NCBI GenBank assembly: GCA_023431405.1
Contig: JAEYVZ010000010.1
Location: 1 to 64,000 of the forward strand
Length of the DNA: 64,000 nt
Origin: Actinomycetes bacterium
Lineage (GTDB): Bacteria; Actinomycetota; Actinomycetes; Actinomycetales; Microbacteriaceae
Direction of reading: 5' to 3'
A program made the translations under genes and the position numbers. Shown here in pieces: positions 8,532 through 16,936 of the stretch. Every line of letters begins with the position of its first letter. Position 1 is the first letter of the stretch. The notes under the pieces were generated by a model. That model did no database searches. It was not told the origin of the DNA and saw nothing but the letters and a program-made list of their open reading frames with translations.

Positions 8532-9773
8532 ATGACGGCAGAGACGAACTGGGCAGGGAACGTCCGCTATCGCGCCGAGCGCATCGAGACACCAGCGAGC
8601 CTCGACGAGCTGGCGGAGATCGTCGAGGCGACCGCGCGGGTGCGGGTACTCGGCAGCAGGCACTCGTTCACCGACATCGCCGACACCGACGGCGTGCTGG
8701 TCTCCCTCGCCGCCCTCGTCGACGAACCGGTGCTCCACCCGGCCACCGGGGTCGTGAGCGTCGCGGCCGGCATGCGCTACGGCGACCTCGCCCCGTGGCT
8801 GCACGAGCGCGGCCGGGCGCTCGCGAACCTCGCCTCGCTGCCCCACATCTCGGTGGCGGGCGCGGTGGCGACCGGCACCCACGGCTCGGGTGAGCGCATC
8901 GGCTCACTCGCCACGCAGGTGGCGGCCGTGGAGCTGATCGACGGTGCCGGCGACATCATCCGCGTGCAGAGGGGCGACGCCGACTTCGACGGCAGCGTCG
9001 TGTCGCTCGGATCGCTCGGAGCCGTCACTCGGCTGGAGCTCGACACGGTCGCCGCCGAGCCGTTCGGTCAGACCGTGTACGAGAACATCACCTGGGATGC
9101 TGCGCTCGACTCCTTCGACGCCCTGCAGGCCTCCGGCGACAGCGTCAGCCTCTTCACCACGTGGCGGCACCGCGACCGCATCGACCAGGTGTGGGTCAAG
9201 TCGCGCGCCGCCGCCCCCGACCTCTCCGCGCTCGGTGGGCGCCCCGCAGACGGACCGCGGCATCCGATACCCGGCATCGATCCCGAACCGTGCACCGTGC
9301 AGGGCCATGTGCCCGGTCCCTGGTACGACCGGCTGCCGCACTTCCGTCTGGCATTCACCCCGTCGGCGGGGGAGGAGCTGCAGAGCGAATACCTCGTCGC
9401 CCGCGCGGATGCCGCTGCCGCGATCGACGCGCTGCGTGCCCTCGCGCCGCGCATCGCCCCCCACCTCCTGGTGTCGGAGGTGCGCACGGTCGCCGCCGAC
9501 CGCCTGTGGCTGAGTCCCGCGTACGGCACGGATGCCGTGGCCCTTCACTTCACGTGGCATCGTCGTCCCGACGAGGTGGCGGCGCTGCTGCCGGTCATCG
9601 AGGCGGCGCTTCCGGCTTCGGCCAGACCCCACTGGGGCAAGGTGTTCACGATGCCGTCGGACGAGGTGCGAGGCCGTTATCCGCGCTGGGAGGCCTTCCG
9701 CGAACTGCGGGACCGACGCGATCCGGCGGGCCGTTTCTCCAACGCGTGGACGCGGCGGCTCGGGCTTCTCTGA
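8532..9773 (+). CDS. FAD-binding alditol oxidase-like protein (413 aa)
   Basis: The length and layout match AldO-type alditol oxidases of Streptomyces (about 418 aa), VAO-fold flavoenzymes that oxidise xylitol or sorbitol with O2. The FAD-binding half contains VLGSRHSFTDIADTDG, where H44 corresponds to the histidine that carries 8-alpha-linked FAD in AldO. The strand SLPHISVAGAVATGTHGSG follows. The C-terminal half (RTVAADRLWLSPAYG, HFTWHRRPDEV, PHWGKVFTM) is the D-arabinono-lactone-oxidase-type substrate domain. The C-terminal HWGK segment is conserved in the family. Alditol specificity is likely but not proven; sugar lactone oxidase is the alternative. It appears monocistronic. Confidence 0.82.
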   Translation: MTAETNWAGNVRYRAERIETPASLDELAEIVEATARVRVLGSRHSFTDIADTDGVLVSLAALVDEPVLHPATGVVSVAAGMRYGDLAPWLHERGRALANLASLPHISVAGAVATGTHGSGERIGSLATQVAAVELIDGAGDIIRVQRGDADFDGSVVSLGSLGAVTRLELDTVAAEPFGQTVYENITWDAALDSFDALQASGDSVSLFTTWRHRDRIDQVWVKSRAAAPDLSALGGRPADGPRHPIPGIDPEPCTVQGHVPGPWYDRLPHFRLAFTPSAGEELQSEYLVARADAAAAIDALRALAPRIAPHLLVSEVRTVAADRLWLSPAYGTDAVALHFTWHRRPDEVAALLPVIEAALPASARPHWGKVFTMPSDEVRGRYPRWEAFRELRDRRDPAGRFSNAWTRRLGLL

Positions 9774-9797
9774 GAGGCCTCGGTGGCATCCCCCGCG

Positions 9798-9818
9798 TTC
9801 TCGTCAAAGTGCCGAGAA
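9798..9818. other. Short inverted repeat between flavoenzyme and TetR genes
   Basis: TTCTCG and CGAGAA are separated by nine bases in a convergent gap. It could be a weak terminator for the upstream gene. The rest of 9774-9923 shows nothing else clear. Confidence 0.25.
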
Positions 9819-9923
9819 ACAACTTATCTTTCTGGCTCGCCGTCGGCTCTCACGGGAGGATTATGACGGCGCTGCTGGGGAGCGCCCGACGGATGCCTGT
9901 TCCAGTTCGGCCGGAGCCGAGGG

Positions 9924-10766
9924 TCATTCCGTGACACCACCGGGGGGAGTGTCGCTCTGGGGTCGAGACTGCTCGACCCCAGAGCTCTCTGGCACCGTGA
10001 CGCGCTGATCTCCGCTCTGCCGCACCGGGCCCTCGCTGTAGGCCTCGACGATCGGGCGACCGTCGACGGGCACCATGAACTCGTTCACGAGAGCGCGCAC
10101 GGCCAGTGCGAACAGGGTCCATCGACCCTCGGGGATCTCGTGCGTCGCGTCGGCGTCGTAGACCGGATGATCGATGCCCTCCAGCGCCCGCACGGCGAAC
10201 CCCTCGCCGATGGCGGCGAGGGCATCGGTGAAGTCCTCGATCGTGAGCGGTGCTCGCATGCGCAGTCCGTACGAGTCCATGAGGTACTGGTAGAACTCGT
10301 TGAAGGCCGCCGTCGATTCGCGGTGCCGCTCGCGGCTGGCCTCTTTGAGCTCCGGCCAAGTGTGGGCGGTGGTGCGCAACGCGAGCGCGATGAGGAACGA
10401 GTGGGCGTCGACCTCCTCGCTCGGGTCTTCGACGTCTCGCCAGGCGGCGCGGACGTGCGCCTCAGCGGCGGCCCGGATGACGTCGTCTCCGCTGGCACCC
10501 TGCGCGATGAGGTCGGTGACCGCGTCGCGCGCGTAATCGGCCGGTCCGCTCAGGCGAAGCCGCATCATCGATACGGCCAGGTCGCGCTGGTAGTCGGTCT
10601 GGTCTGCCCAGAGGCGGTACGCGGCGCCGGTGGTGAGCCCCGCGCGACGCAGCACGTCTTGCAGACGGATGTGCTGAACACCAGCGGCCACCCCGCGTTC
10701 GAGCAGCATCTGCATTCCCACACGCAGCAGCAGTGCCCGCGTCTCTTCCCCGGTACGTCGCCCCAT
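9924..10766 (-). CDS. TetR-like transcriptional regulator (280 aa)
   Basis: An N-terminal TetR helix-turn-helix spans about residues 5-55 (GEETRALLLRVGMQMLLERG, LQDVLRRAGLTTGAAYRLW). An all-helical ligand domain follows, then a Ser/Pro-rich C-terminal tail with no clear fold. At 280 aa it is longer than the usual 190-230. It is divergent from the amidinohydrolase gene with a 271-bp gap, so it might control that operon, but no palindromic operator stood out. The start was taken at the ATG directly before MGRRTGEETR; no Shine-Dalgarno is evident. Confidence 0.8.
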   Translation of the reverse strand: MGRRTGEETRALLLRVGMQMLLERGVAAGVQHIRLQDVLRRAGLTTGAAYRLWADQTDYQRDLAVSMMRLRLSGPADYARDAVTDLIAQGASGDDVIRAAAEAHVRAAWRDVEDPSEEVDAHSFLIALALRTTAHTWPELKEASRERHRESTAAFNEFYQYLMDSYGLRMRAPLTIEDFTDALAAIGEGFAVRALEGIDHPVYDADATHEIPEGRWTLFALAVRALVNEFMVPVDGRPIVEAYSEGPVRQSGDQRVTVPESSGVEQSRPQSDTPPGGVTE

Positions 10767-10980
10767 AGCCAGAAGCTTGGCAGATTGCGCCGCTGAACCG
10801 CGGGAAATCGCGACAGACCGTGCGGGTTGTTGCGGATTCCGCGCCGATCGAGGCAGGGATCCACCCCTCTCGCGACGTGCGCCCGCCCGACGGAGAGCTC
10901 CGGCCGCACGTGGGAGGCCTCTGGCAGAATGGATGCAGGCGTGCTCGCCACGACCTTTCCTCGACGACCACGTGCGAGTC

Positions 10981-11020
10981 GAAGGGCCGCCGGGCCTCTG
11001 GACAGCGTCCGCCGCCCTTC
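10981..11020 (+). promoter_or_regulatory. Possible leader hairpin before the amidinohydrolase gene
   Basis: GAAGGGC and GCCCTTC are perfect 7-bp arms separated by 26 bases. They end ten bases before the GAGGAG ribosome binding site. The arms could fold in the mRNA leader. Apart from this hairpin and the GAGGAG ribosome binding site, 10767-11037 shows nothing clear. Confidence 0.3.
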
Positions 11021-11037
11021 CGTCCCGAGGAGCGTAG

Positions 11038-11955
11038 ATGTCGACCCCACAGACGCACGAAGAGACCGCACCGCGCGACGCCGTCGGCCCGCACCAGGCC
11101 CGGGGTGCGGCATCCGGCGCGCGTATCGCCCAGCGGCGGCGCTACCTCATGTGCCGTCCGGAGCACTTCACGGTGAGCTATCGCATCAACCCGTGGATGG
11201 AGCCCGAGAAGCCCACCGACACGGCCAAGGCGGTCGCGCAGTGGCAGACGCTGTACGACACCTACCTCGCTCTCGGTCACGAGGTCGAGCTCATCGACCC
11301 GGTTCCGGGGCTTCCCGACATGGTCTACACGGCCAACGGCGGCTTCATCATCGACGGTCGCGCGCTCGGCGTGCGGTTCCGGGTGCCGGAGCGCAGCGGC
11401 GAGGAGCGCCCCTTCATGGACTGGTTCGCCGCGCACGGCTTCGAGGTGATCGAGCCGGTCGAGGTGCAGGAGGGCGAGGGCGACTTCCTGCTCGTGGGTG
11501 ACACGATCCTCGCCGGCACCGGCTTCCGCTCCGTCGGCGACAGCCACCGTGAGGTGGCCGAGGTGTTCGACCGCGAGGTGGTCTCGCTGCGCCTGATCGA
11601 TCCCCGCTTCTACCACCTCGATACGGCGATCTCGGTGCTCGATCCGGTGGAGGGTCCCGACGGTGTCGAGCGGGCCAACATCGCCTACCTCCCGTCGGCG
11701 TTCGACGACGCATCCCGCGGCGTGCTCGAAGAGCGCTACCCGGATGCCATCCGCGTCTCCGACGAAGACGGCGCCGTGTTCGGGCTCAACTCCGCCTCCG
11801 ACGGTCTCAACGTCTTCATCTCCCCGCGCGCCACCGGCTTCGAACGGCAGCTGCGTGATCGGGGCTACAACCCGGTGCTCATCGACCTGTCGGAGCTGCT
11901 GCTCGGGGGCGGGGGCATCAAATGCTGCACTCTCGAACTGCGAGGTACCCGATGA
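11038..11955 (+). CDS. Amidinohydrolase, dimethylargininase/arginine dihydrolase type (305 aa)
   Basis: This is a guanidino-modifying enzyme of the DDAH/arginine-deiminase superfamily. The pattern includes LPDMVYTANGGFI (substrate Asp and Asn region), EGEGDFLLVG, the catalytic histidine in FYHLDTAISVL, and the nucleophile C296 in GGGGIKCCTLEL, aligned with GGxxC of the family. Annotation pipelines would call it dimethylargininase. Its stop overlaps the ATG of an ornithine aminotransferase (ATGA), which argues that the physiological product is ornithine, or a compound leading to it, from arginine. The exact reaction is inference. A GAGGAG Shine-Dalgarno precedes the ATG. About 35 N-terminal residues before the fold are variable and polar. 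Confidence 0.8.
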   Translation: MSTPQTHEETAPRDAVGPHQARGAASGARIAQRRRYLMCRPEHFTVSYRINPWMEPEKPTDTAKAVAQWQTLYDTYLALGHEVELIDPVPGLPDMVYTANGGFIIDGRALGVRFRVPERSGEERPFMDWFAAHGFEVIEPVEVQEGEGDFLLVGDTILAGTGFRSVGDSHREVAEVFDREVVSLRLIDPRFYHLDTAISVLDPVEGPDGVERANIAYLPSAFDDASRGVLEERYPDAIRVSDEDGAVFGLNSASDGLNVFISPRATGFERQLRDRGYNPVLIDLSELLLGGGGIKCCTLELRGTR

Positions 11956-13172
11956 CCAGCCCGGCACTCGACACGGCGACGATCCGCATCATCGGCTCGG
12001 AGGAGGCGCACGTCGCCCACAACTACCACCCGTTGCCGGTCGTCATCGCCCGGGGTGAGGGTGCGTGGGTCACCGACGTCGAAGGCAAGCGCTACCTCGA
12101 CCTGCTGTCGGCGTACTCCGCGCTCAACTTCGGCCACCGGCATCCGGCCCTCGTCGCTGCCGCTGTCGAGCAGCTCGGTCGCATCACCCTCACGAGCCGC
12201 GCGTTCCACAACGACCAGCTCGGCGCCTTCGCCGCGGAGCTCGCCGCCCTCTGCGGCAAAGACCTCGTGCTGCCGATGAACACGGGCGCCGAAGCCGTCG
12301 AGACCGGCATCAAGGTGGCGCGGGCGTGGGCCTACCGCGTGAAGGGGGTGCCGGCGGATGCCGCGACGGTCATCGTCGCGGACGGGAACTTCCACGGACG
12401 AACGACCACGATCGTGAGCTTCAGCGACGACCCTCAGGCTCGTGGCGACTTCGGTCCGTACACGCCCGGGTTCGTCTCGGTGCCCTACGGCGATGCCGCC
12501 GCCATCGAGGCGGCGATCGACGCGAACACGGCCGCCGTGCTGATCGAGCCGATCCAGGGGGAGAGCGGCGTCATCCTTCCGCCGGAAGGCTACCTGCGCG
12601 CTGTGCGGGAGATCTGCGACCGGCACCGGGTGCTCTTCATCGCAGATGAGATCCAGTCGGGACTCGCCCGCGTCGGCACGACGTTCGCCTGCGACCGCGA
12701 AGGCGTCGTGCCTGACCTGTATCTGCTCGGCAAGGCGCTCGGCGGCGGGATCGTCCCGGTCGCCGCGGTCGTCGGCGACCACGACGTGCTGGGTGTCATC
12801 CAGCCCGGCGAGCACGGATCGACGTTCGGCGGCAACCCGCTCGCGGCGGCCGTCGGGCGACGTGTCGTCGAGATGCTCGCCTCAGGGGAGTTCCAGAAGC
12901 GCTCTCTCGCCCTCGGCGAGCACCTGGCAGCGCGGCTCGACGACCTCGTCGGCCACGGGGTCACGGCCGTGCGGGTGGCGGGGCTGTGGGCGGGGGTCGA
13001 CATCGACCCCGCCGTGGGAACCGGCCGCGAGATCGCGGAGCGGCTGCTCGCGCGGGGTGTGCTCGTGAAGGACACCCACGGACAGACGATCCGCATCGCC
13101 CCGCCTCTCGTCGTGCGTGCGACCGAGCTCGACTGGGCCATCGAGCAGCTGCGCTTCGTGCTCGCTGGCTGA
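11952..13172 (+). CDS. rocD: Ornithine aminotransferase (406 aa)
   Basis: A class III PLP-dependent aminotransferase. It has the N-terminal AHNYHPLPVVIARGEGAWV block and DLLSAYSALNFGHRHPALV typical of ornithine aminotransferases. The cofactor region is FIADEIQSGLARVG, and the Schiff-base lysine is K261 in LLGKALGGGIVPV. It converts ornithine plus 2-oxoglutarate to glutamate semialdehyde (which cyclises to P5C) and glutamate. The start codon overlaps the stop of the amidinohydrolase, so the two are translationally coupled. Its product is the substrate of the PutA aldehyde dehydrogenase domain encoded 3.4 kb upstream, giving an arginine/ornithine-to-glutamate route. Confidence 0.92.
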   Translation: MTSPALDTATIRIIGSEEAHVAHNYHPLPVVIARGEGAWVTDVEGKRYLDLLSAYSALNFGHRHPALVAAAVEQLGRITLTSRAFHNDQLGAFAAELAALCGKDLVLPMNTGAEAVETGIKVARAWAYRVKGVPADAATVIVADGNFHGRTTTIVSFSDDPQARGDFGPYTPGFVSVPYGDAAAIEAAIDANTAAVLIEPIQGESGVILPPEGYLRAVREICDRHRVLFIADEIQSGLARVGTTFACDREGVVPDLYLLGKALGGGIVPVAAVVGDHDVLGVIQPGEHGSTFGGNPLAAAVGRRVVEMLASGEFQKRSLALGEHLAARLDDLVGHGVTAVRVAGLWAGVDIDPAVGTGREIAERLLARGVLVKDTHGQTIRIAPPLVVRATELDWAIEQLRFVLAG

Positions 13173-13218
13173 GGTTCCTGGAAGCGGACGAGGCGCCCCC
13201 CGCACTCGAAGTGCTTGC

Positions 13219-13530
13219 TCAGTGTGGGCCCGACAGCGGTCCCATTTCGGTTGTGGAAGTGGCGGCGAGGAAACCGACGGCGATAGACCCGCAGAGGACA
13301 GCCCCGGCGATGGCAAATCCCGCCAGGAGTCGACGCAGCCCTCCCCGAGACGCGACGGCCAGAACCGCATCGACGGCGACGAAGGCGACTCCGAGCGGGA
13401 GCGCGAAGAGCGAACACCACACCGTGAGGACGCCGAGAGTGAGCGAACCGGCGTACGCCAACCAACCGGCGAAGTCGGATGCTGCTGCCGAGGGCTGGAT
13501 TGATGCGCGATGCGAGTTCATGCCGATCAT
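13219..13530 (-). CDS. Small two-helix membrane protein (103 aa), unknown function
   Basis: The start ATG overlaps the TGA of the upstream secreted-protein ORF (ATGA), which favours 13530 over the ATG at 13521. About 25 polar residues are followed by two or three hydrophobic segments (GWLAYAGSLTLGVLTVWCSLF, then LPLGVAFVAVDAVLAVA, then LLAGFAIAGAVLCGSIAVGF). I do not recognise the family. It is probably co-expressed with the secreted protein and may anchor or export it; that is only a guess. It is convergent with rocD. Confidence 0.6.
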   Translation of the reverse strand: MIGMNSHRASIQPSAAASDFAGWLAYAGSLTLGVLTVWCSLFALPLGVAFVAVDAVLAVASRGGLRRLLAGFAIAGAVLCGSIAVGFLAATSTTEMGPLSGPH

Positions 13531-14039
13531 CCGTAGATCGAGCAGACGAAGTTCGTCTTTGCGGAGCCGTTGGCCTTGCCGTTGATGCGCACACATGGCT
13601 GCCACGTCTGAAGGTCCCAGCCGCCCGCTCCAAAGACCATACGGCGCTGAGACCAGATCCTTGCCTGCCCGTACACGACGCCGGCTCCCTTCCCGATCTG
13701 TCCGGTATCCCTCCAACCGAGGGATGCGATAGAGCTCCACGACCGGTTGAAAGTCGCTGAGGTTACCCGGGCTCCGTCTCCACAGAACTTGCCTTCGGTG
13801 AAGGTGTCCCACAGTGCGTACCCCAGCGCTGCGACTGCAGTGAACTTCGCGAAGCCCGCGTAGCACTTTTTGGACGCCGCAACAGTCGCCATAGCCTCCG
13901 CGACGGTGTCGAAGGTTCTCACCGCCGGGGGTTCCTCGGTGTGCGGCACCGGCAAAGGTTTGCAGGAGTTGTCGGACTCTTTCTGCGCGCTCGGAAAGGT
14001 CTCCCCGATCAGTTGCCTGCGGTTCGAACCGTACTTCAT
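13527..14039 (-). CDS. Hypothetical secreted-type protein, 170-aa reading frame missing its signal peptide
   Basis: I do not recognise this protein. It has several cysteines (CKPLP, KKCYAGF, GKFCGDG, QPCVRING, NFVCSIYG), which suggests an extracytoplasmic, disulfide-bonded domain. The frame opens with ATG directly after a TGA. A signal-peptide-like stretch with no counterpart in this frame sits just upstream in another frame (see 14040-14134). The GC content is visibly lower and the codons more relaxed than in neighbours, hinting at transfer. Either the gene is frameshifted, or this ORF is translated by coupling to the short upstream frame (ATGA overlap at 14036-14039). Confidence 0.5.
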   Translation of the reverse strand: MKYGSNRRQLIGETFPSAQKESDNSCKPLPVPHTEEPPAVRTFDTVAEAMATVAASKKCYAGFAKFTAVAALGYALWDTFTEGKFCGDGARVTSATFNRSWSSIASLGWRDTGQIGKGAGVVYGQARIWSQRRMVFGAGGWDLQTWQPCVRINGKANGSAKTNFVCSIYG

Positions 14040-14134
14040 TCAACACTTGGTTTGGTGACGCGGCGGCTCCGGTGAGCAGCGAACACCCGAGCGTGAGTGC
14101 GGACAGGGCTGCGATGAACATTCGTGCTTTTCAC
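14040..14134 (-). pseudogene. Displaced signal-peptide remnant upstream of the secreted-type ORF
   Basis: An AGGAGG at 14144-14139 precedes a GTG at 14134 (VKSTN...), whose frame runs 32 Arg-rich codons to a TGA. One base out of frame, an ATG at 14121 reads MFIAALSALTLGCSLLTGAAAS, a clear signal-peptide core. A further shift reaches the 170-aa frame at 14039. A functional secreted protein would need VKST plus this core plus the 170-aa frame, so two small indels (or sequence errors) appear to separate ribosome binding site, signal and mature part. Confidence 0.5.
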
Positions 14135-14321
14135 GATGCCTCCTAGCTTGGAAGTAAGGAACAATGTAAGCATGTGAGAGATGCTCATTAAAGCTACGCC
14201 GATCGACCGCCGTCCCGTTCTCGTTCTCCACAGAACACTTGTTCGCGACGTCGACGGATGGGGAGTGAGGCCGCGGATGTCAAGGGCCAGCCTCGACACA
14301 CCTCCGAAACACGTGCCGCGT

Positions 14322-14327
14322 TAGGCT
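14322..14327 (+). promoter_or_regulatory. -10 box of leaderless ATP-grasp operon
   Basis: TAGGCT is followed by six bases and the ATG at 14334, with no ribosome binding site. It is the only promoter-like signal seen for the three-gene operon. Confidence 0.55.
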
Positions 14328-14333
14328 CGTGGA

Positions 14334-16010
14334 ATGGGTGACCTGTTCGACGGATACGGCTCCACGCTCGCACCGCGCAAGACCCCGTCGGGCGTCCCGG
14401 CCTTCGACGAGATGTTCGGCCACCCCCAGCATCCGGGGGCTCCTGTCGAGGCGCGCGCGCCCTACCGCGAGCTCTATCAGACGCTTGCCCAGATGACCCA
14501 GGAGGAACTGCGCGGACGCACTGAATCGCTCGCCAGCTCCTACCTCGCACAGGGCGTCACGTTCGACTTCGCAGGTGAGGAGCGACCGTTCCCGCTCGAC
14601 GCGGTGCCGCGGGTCATCCAGTACGACGAGTGGTCGACGATCGAGAAAGGCGTGCAGCAGCGCGTGCGTGCCCTGGAGGCGTTCCTCGACGACGCTTACG
14701 GCCGTCAACACTGCGTCCGCGACGGCGTGCTGCCGGCGGCGCTCATCGCCTCGTCGCAGTACTTCTACCGGCAGGCGGCCGGCATCCACTCCGCCAACGG
14801 CGTGCGCATCCAGGTCGCCGGGATCGACCTGATCCGCGACGAGCACGGCGAGATGCGCGTGCTCGAAGACAACGTGCGCGTGCCGTCGGGCGTCAGCTAC
14901 GTCATCTCCAACCGCCGCGTGATGGCCCAGACGCTCCCTGAGCTGTTCGTCTCGATGCGGGTGCGGCCCGTGGGCGACTACCCCAACAAGCTCCTGCAGG
15001 CGCTGCGGGCATCCGCCCCTCCCGGCATCGACGACCCGAACATCGTCGTGCTGACCCCGGGCGTCTACAACTCGGCGTACTTCGAGCACACCCTCCTCGC
15101 CCGGCTCATGGGCGTCGAGCTCGTCGAGGGCCGCGACCTGCAGTGCATGGGCGGGAAGGTGTTCATGCGCACGACCCGCGGACCCAAGCGTGTCGACGTG
15201 ATCTACCGGCGGGTCGACGACGACTTCCTCGATCCGCTGCAGTTCCGTGCCGACTCGATGCTCGGAGCTCCCGGACTCATGCTCGCCGCGCGCCTGGGCA
15301 ACGTCACGATCGCCAACGCGGTCGGCAACGGCGTCGCCGACGACAAGCTGCTCTACACCTACGTCCCCGACCTCATCCGCTACTACCTTGCCGAGGAGCC
15401 GATCCTCAAGAACGTCGACACGTGGCGGCTGGAAGAGCCGAGCGCGCTCGAGGAGGTGCTCGACCGGCTCGACGAGCTCGTCGTGAAGCCCGTCGACGGC
15501 TCGGGAGGAAAAGGCCTCGTCGTGGGTCCGGATGCCAGTCCTGCCGAACTCGAGAAGCTCCGCAAGAAGCTCATCCGCGACCCGCGCGGCTGGATCGCCC
15601 AGCCGGTGGTCATGCTCTCCACGATCCCCACACTCGTCGAAGACGGCATGCGCCCTCGGCACGCCGACCTCCGCCCCTTCGCGGTCAACAACGGCGATGA
15701 GGTGTGGGTGCTCCCGGGAGGCCTCACCCGCGTCGCCCTCCCGGAAGGGCAGCTCGTCGTCAACTCCAGTCAGGGCGGCGGGTCGAAAGACACCTGGATC
15801 GTCGGTGGCGACGCGCCGCGCAGCCGCGAGTACGGGCAGAACCTGGCGGGACTCGTGGCCGAGCAGGCCTCCGCCACCGAGCCGAGCAGCGTCGCGTACG
15901 ACCCGCAGGACGAACCCGACGTGTCGCCCCACGACCGGCACCACGGCGTCGGCGGCCACCAGGAACAGCAGGAGCAGCAGCAGCAGGCGGGAGGTGAGCG
16001 GGCATGCTGA
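14334..16010 (+). CDS. Circularly permuted ATP-grasp protein (558 aa)
   Basis: It belongs to the DUF404/DUF407 circularly permuted ATP-grasp family, thought to be peptide or amide ligases. Family marks are the N-terminal FDEMFGHPQHPGAP block, FPLDAVPRVIQYDEWSTIEKGVQQR, RVLEDNVRVPSGVSYVISNR, the nucleotide-binding VVKPVDGSGGKGLVVGP, and the C-terminal RPFAVNNGDEVWVLPGGLTRVAL. The last 40 residues are an acidic then His/Gln-rich tail (HQEQQEQQQQAGG) outside the conserved domain. The stop overlaps the start of the alpha-E gene by 7 nt. The physiological substrate is not known for this family. Confidence 0.9.
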   Translation: MGDLFDGYGSTLAPRKTPSGVPAFDEMFGHPQHPGAPVEARAPYRELYQTLAQMTQEELRGRTESLASSYLAQGVTFDFAGEERPFPLDAVPRVIQYDEWSTIEKGVQQRVRALEAFLDDAYGRQHCVRDGVLPAALIASSQYFYRQAAGIHSANGVRIQVAGIDLIRDEHGEMRVLEDNVRVPSGVSYVISNRRVMAQTLPELFVSMRVRPVGDYPNKLLQALRASAPPGIDDPNIVVLTPGVYNSAYFEHTLLARLMGVELVEGRDLQCMGGKVFMRTTRGPKRVDVIYRRVDDDFLDPLQFRADSMLGAPGLMLAARLGNVTIANAVGNGVADDKLLYTYVPDLIRYYLAEEPILKNVDTWRLEEPSALEEVLDRLDELVVKPVDGSGGKGLVVGPDASPAELEKLRKKLIRDPRGWIAQPVVMLSTIPTLVEDGMRPRHADLRPFAVNNGDEVWVLPGGLTRVALPEGQLVVNSSQGGGSKDTWIVGGDAPRSREYGQNLAGLVAEQASATEPSSVAYDPQDEPDVSPHDRHHGVGGHQEQQEQQQQAGGERAC

Positions 16011-16936
16011 GTCGCATCGCCGAGTCGCTCTTCTGGATCGGCCGCTACATCGAGCGGGCCGACGGCACCGCGCGCATCCTCGACGTGCATCTCCAGCTCC
16101 TGCTCGAAGACCCGTGGATCGACGAGGACACCGCGTGCCGCTCGCTCATGGCCGTCATGGGTTCGCTTCCCGACGAGGAGTCCGGTCCCGTCACGCGATC
16201 CGACGTCCTCACCCGCCTGGCGGTCGATCGGCAGAACCCGTCGAGCATCGCCTACGCCCTCCAGGCGGCGCGCGAGAACGCGCGCCGGGCGCGCGAGATC
16301 GTCTCGACCGAGCTGTGGGAGACGCTCAACACGACCTATTCGCGGATGCCGCGCCGGGTCAACGGCGAGAAGGTGCACGAGTTCTTCCAATGGGTGCGCG
16401 AGCGCTCCGCCCTCGCGGTCGGGGTGACCGATTCGTCGACGAGCCGGGATGAGGCGTGGCAGTTCTTCACCCTCGGCCGCTCGATCGAGCGCACCGACAT
16501 GACGGCTCGGCTGCTGGCGACGCGCTCGCTCACCGAGGCGTCCGGTCCGTCGTGGACGACGATCCTCCGCTCCTGCGGCGCGTACGAAGCGTACCTGCGC
16601 ACCTATCGTGGGATGCCGAGCGCTCACAACGCGGCCGAGTTCCTGCTGCTCGACCGCCTTTTCCCGCGCTCGGTCATCCACTCGATCCAGCGGGCAGAGG
16701 AGTGCATGCGCGCGATCGACCCCGTCGCCGACCGGGTGGGTCACTCGAACACGGTGCTCCGTGCGCTCGGCCGCATCCGCAACGACCTCGAGTACCGCCC
16801 GATCACCGAGATCCTCGATGAGCTGCCGATGCACATGGAGCAGGTGCAGAAGGTCACCCGCGAGGCGTCGGAGGCCATCCGCGGGCGGTTCTTCCCCACG
16901 CACGCCGAGCCGAGCTGGATCGGAGAGACCTCATGA
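16004..16936 (+). CDS. Alpha-E domain protein (310 aa)
   Basis: This is a DUF403/alpha-E protein, all-helical, beginning with the hallmark LSRIAESLFWIGRYIERADG. Conserved helices contain ARENARRAREIVSTELWETLN and WQFFTLGRSIERTDMTARLL. It is found almost always with a circularly permuted ATP-grasp gene and a transglutaminase gene, as here, and is presumed to work in the same complex or pathway, but no reaction is established. Both junctions overlap (7 nt upstream; ATGA with the transglutaminase gene downstream), so the three proteins should be made in fixed ratio. Confidence 0.92.
   Translation: MLSRIAESLFWIGRYIERADGTARILDVHLQLLLEDPWIDEDTACRSLMAVMGSLPDEESGPVTRSDVLTRLAVDRQNPSSIAYALQAARENARRAREIVSTELWETLNTTYSRMPRRVNGEKVHEFFQWVRERSALAVGVTDSSTSRDEAWQFFTLGRSIERTDMTARLLATRSLTEASGPSWTTILRSCGAYEAYLRTYRGMPSAHNAAEFLLLDRLFPRSVIHSIQRAEECMRAIDPVADRVGHSNTVLRALGRIRNDLEYRPITEILDELPMHMEQVQKVTREASEAIRGRFFPTHAEPSWIGETS

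Noticed and set aside
9863..9934. A 23-codon ORF with GGGAGG just before the ATG
   Set aside because: The spacing is only three bases, it overlaps the 3' end of the TetR gene, and nothing in its sequence is distinctive.
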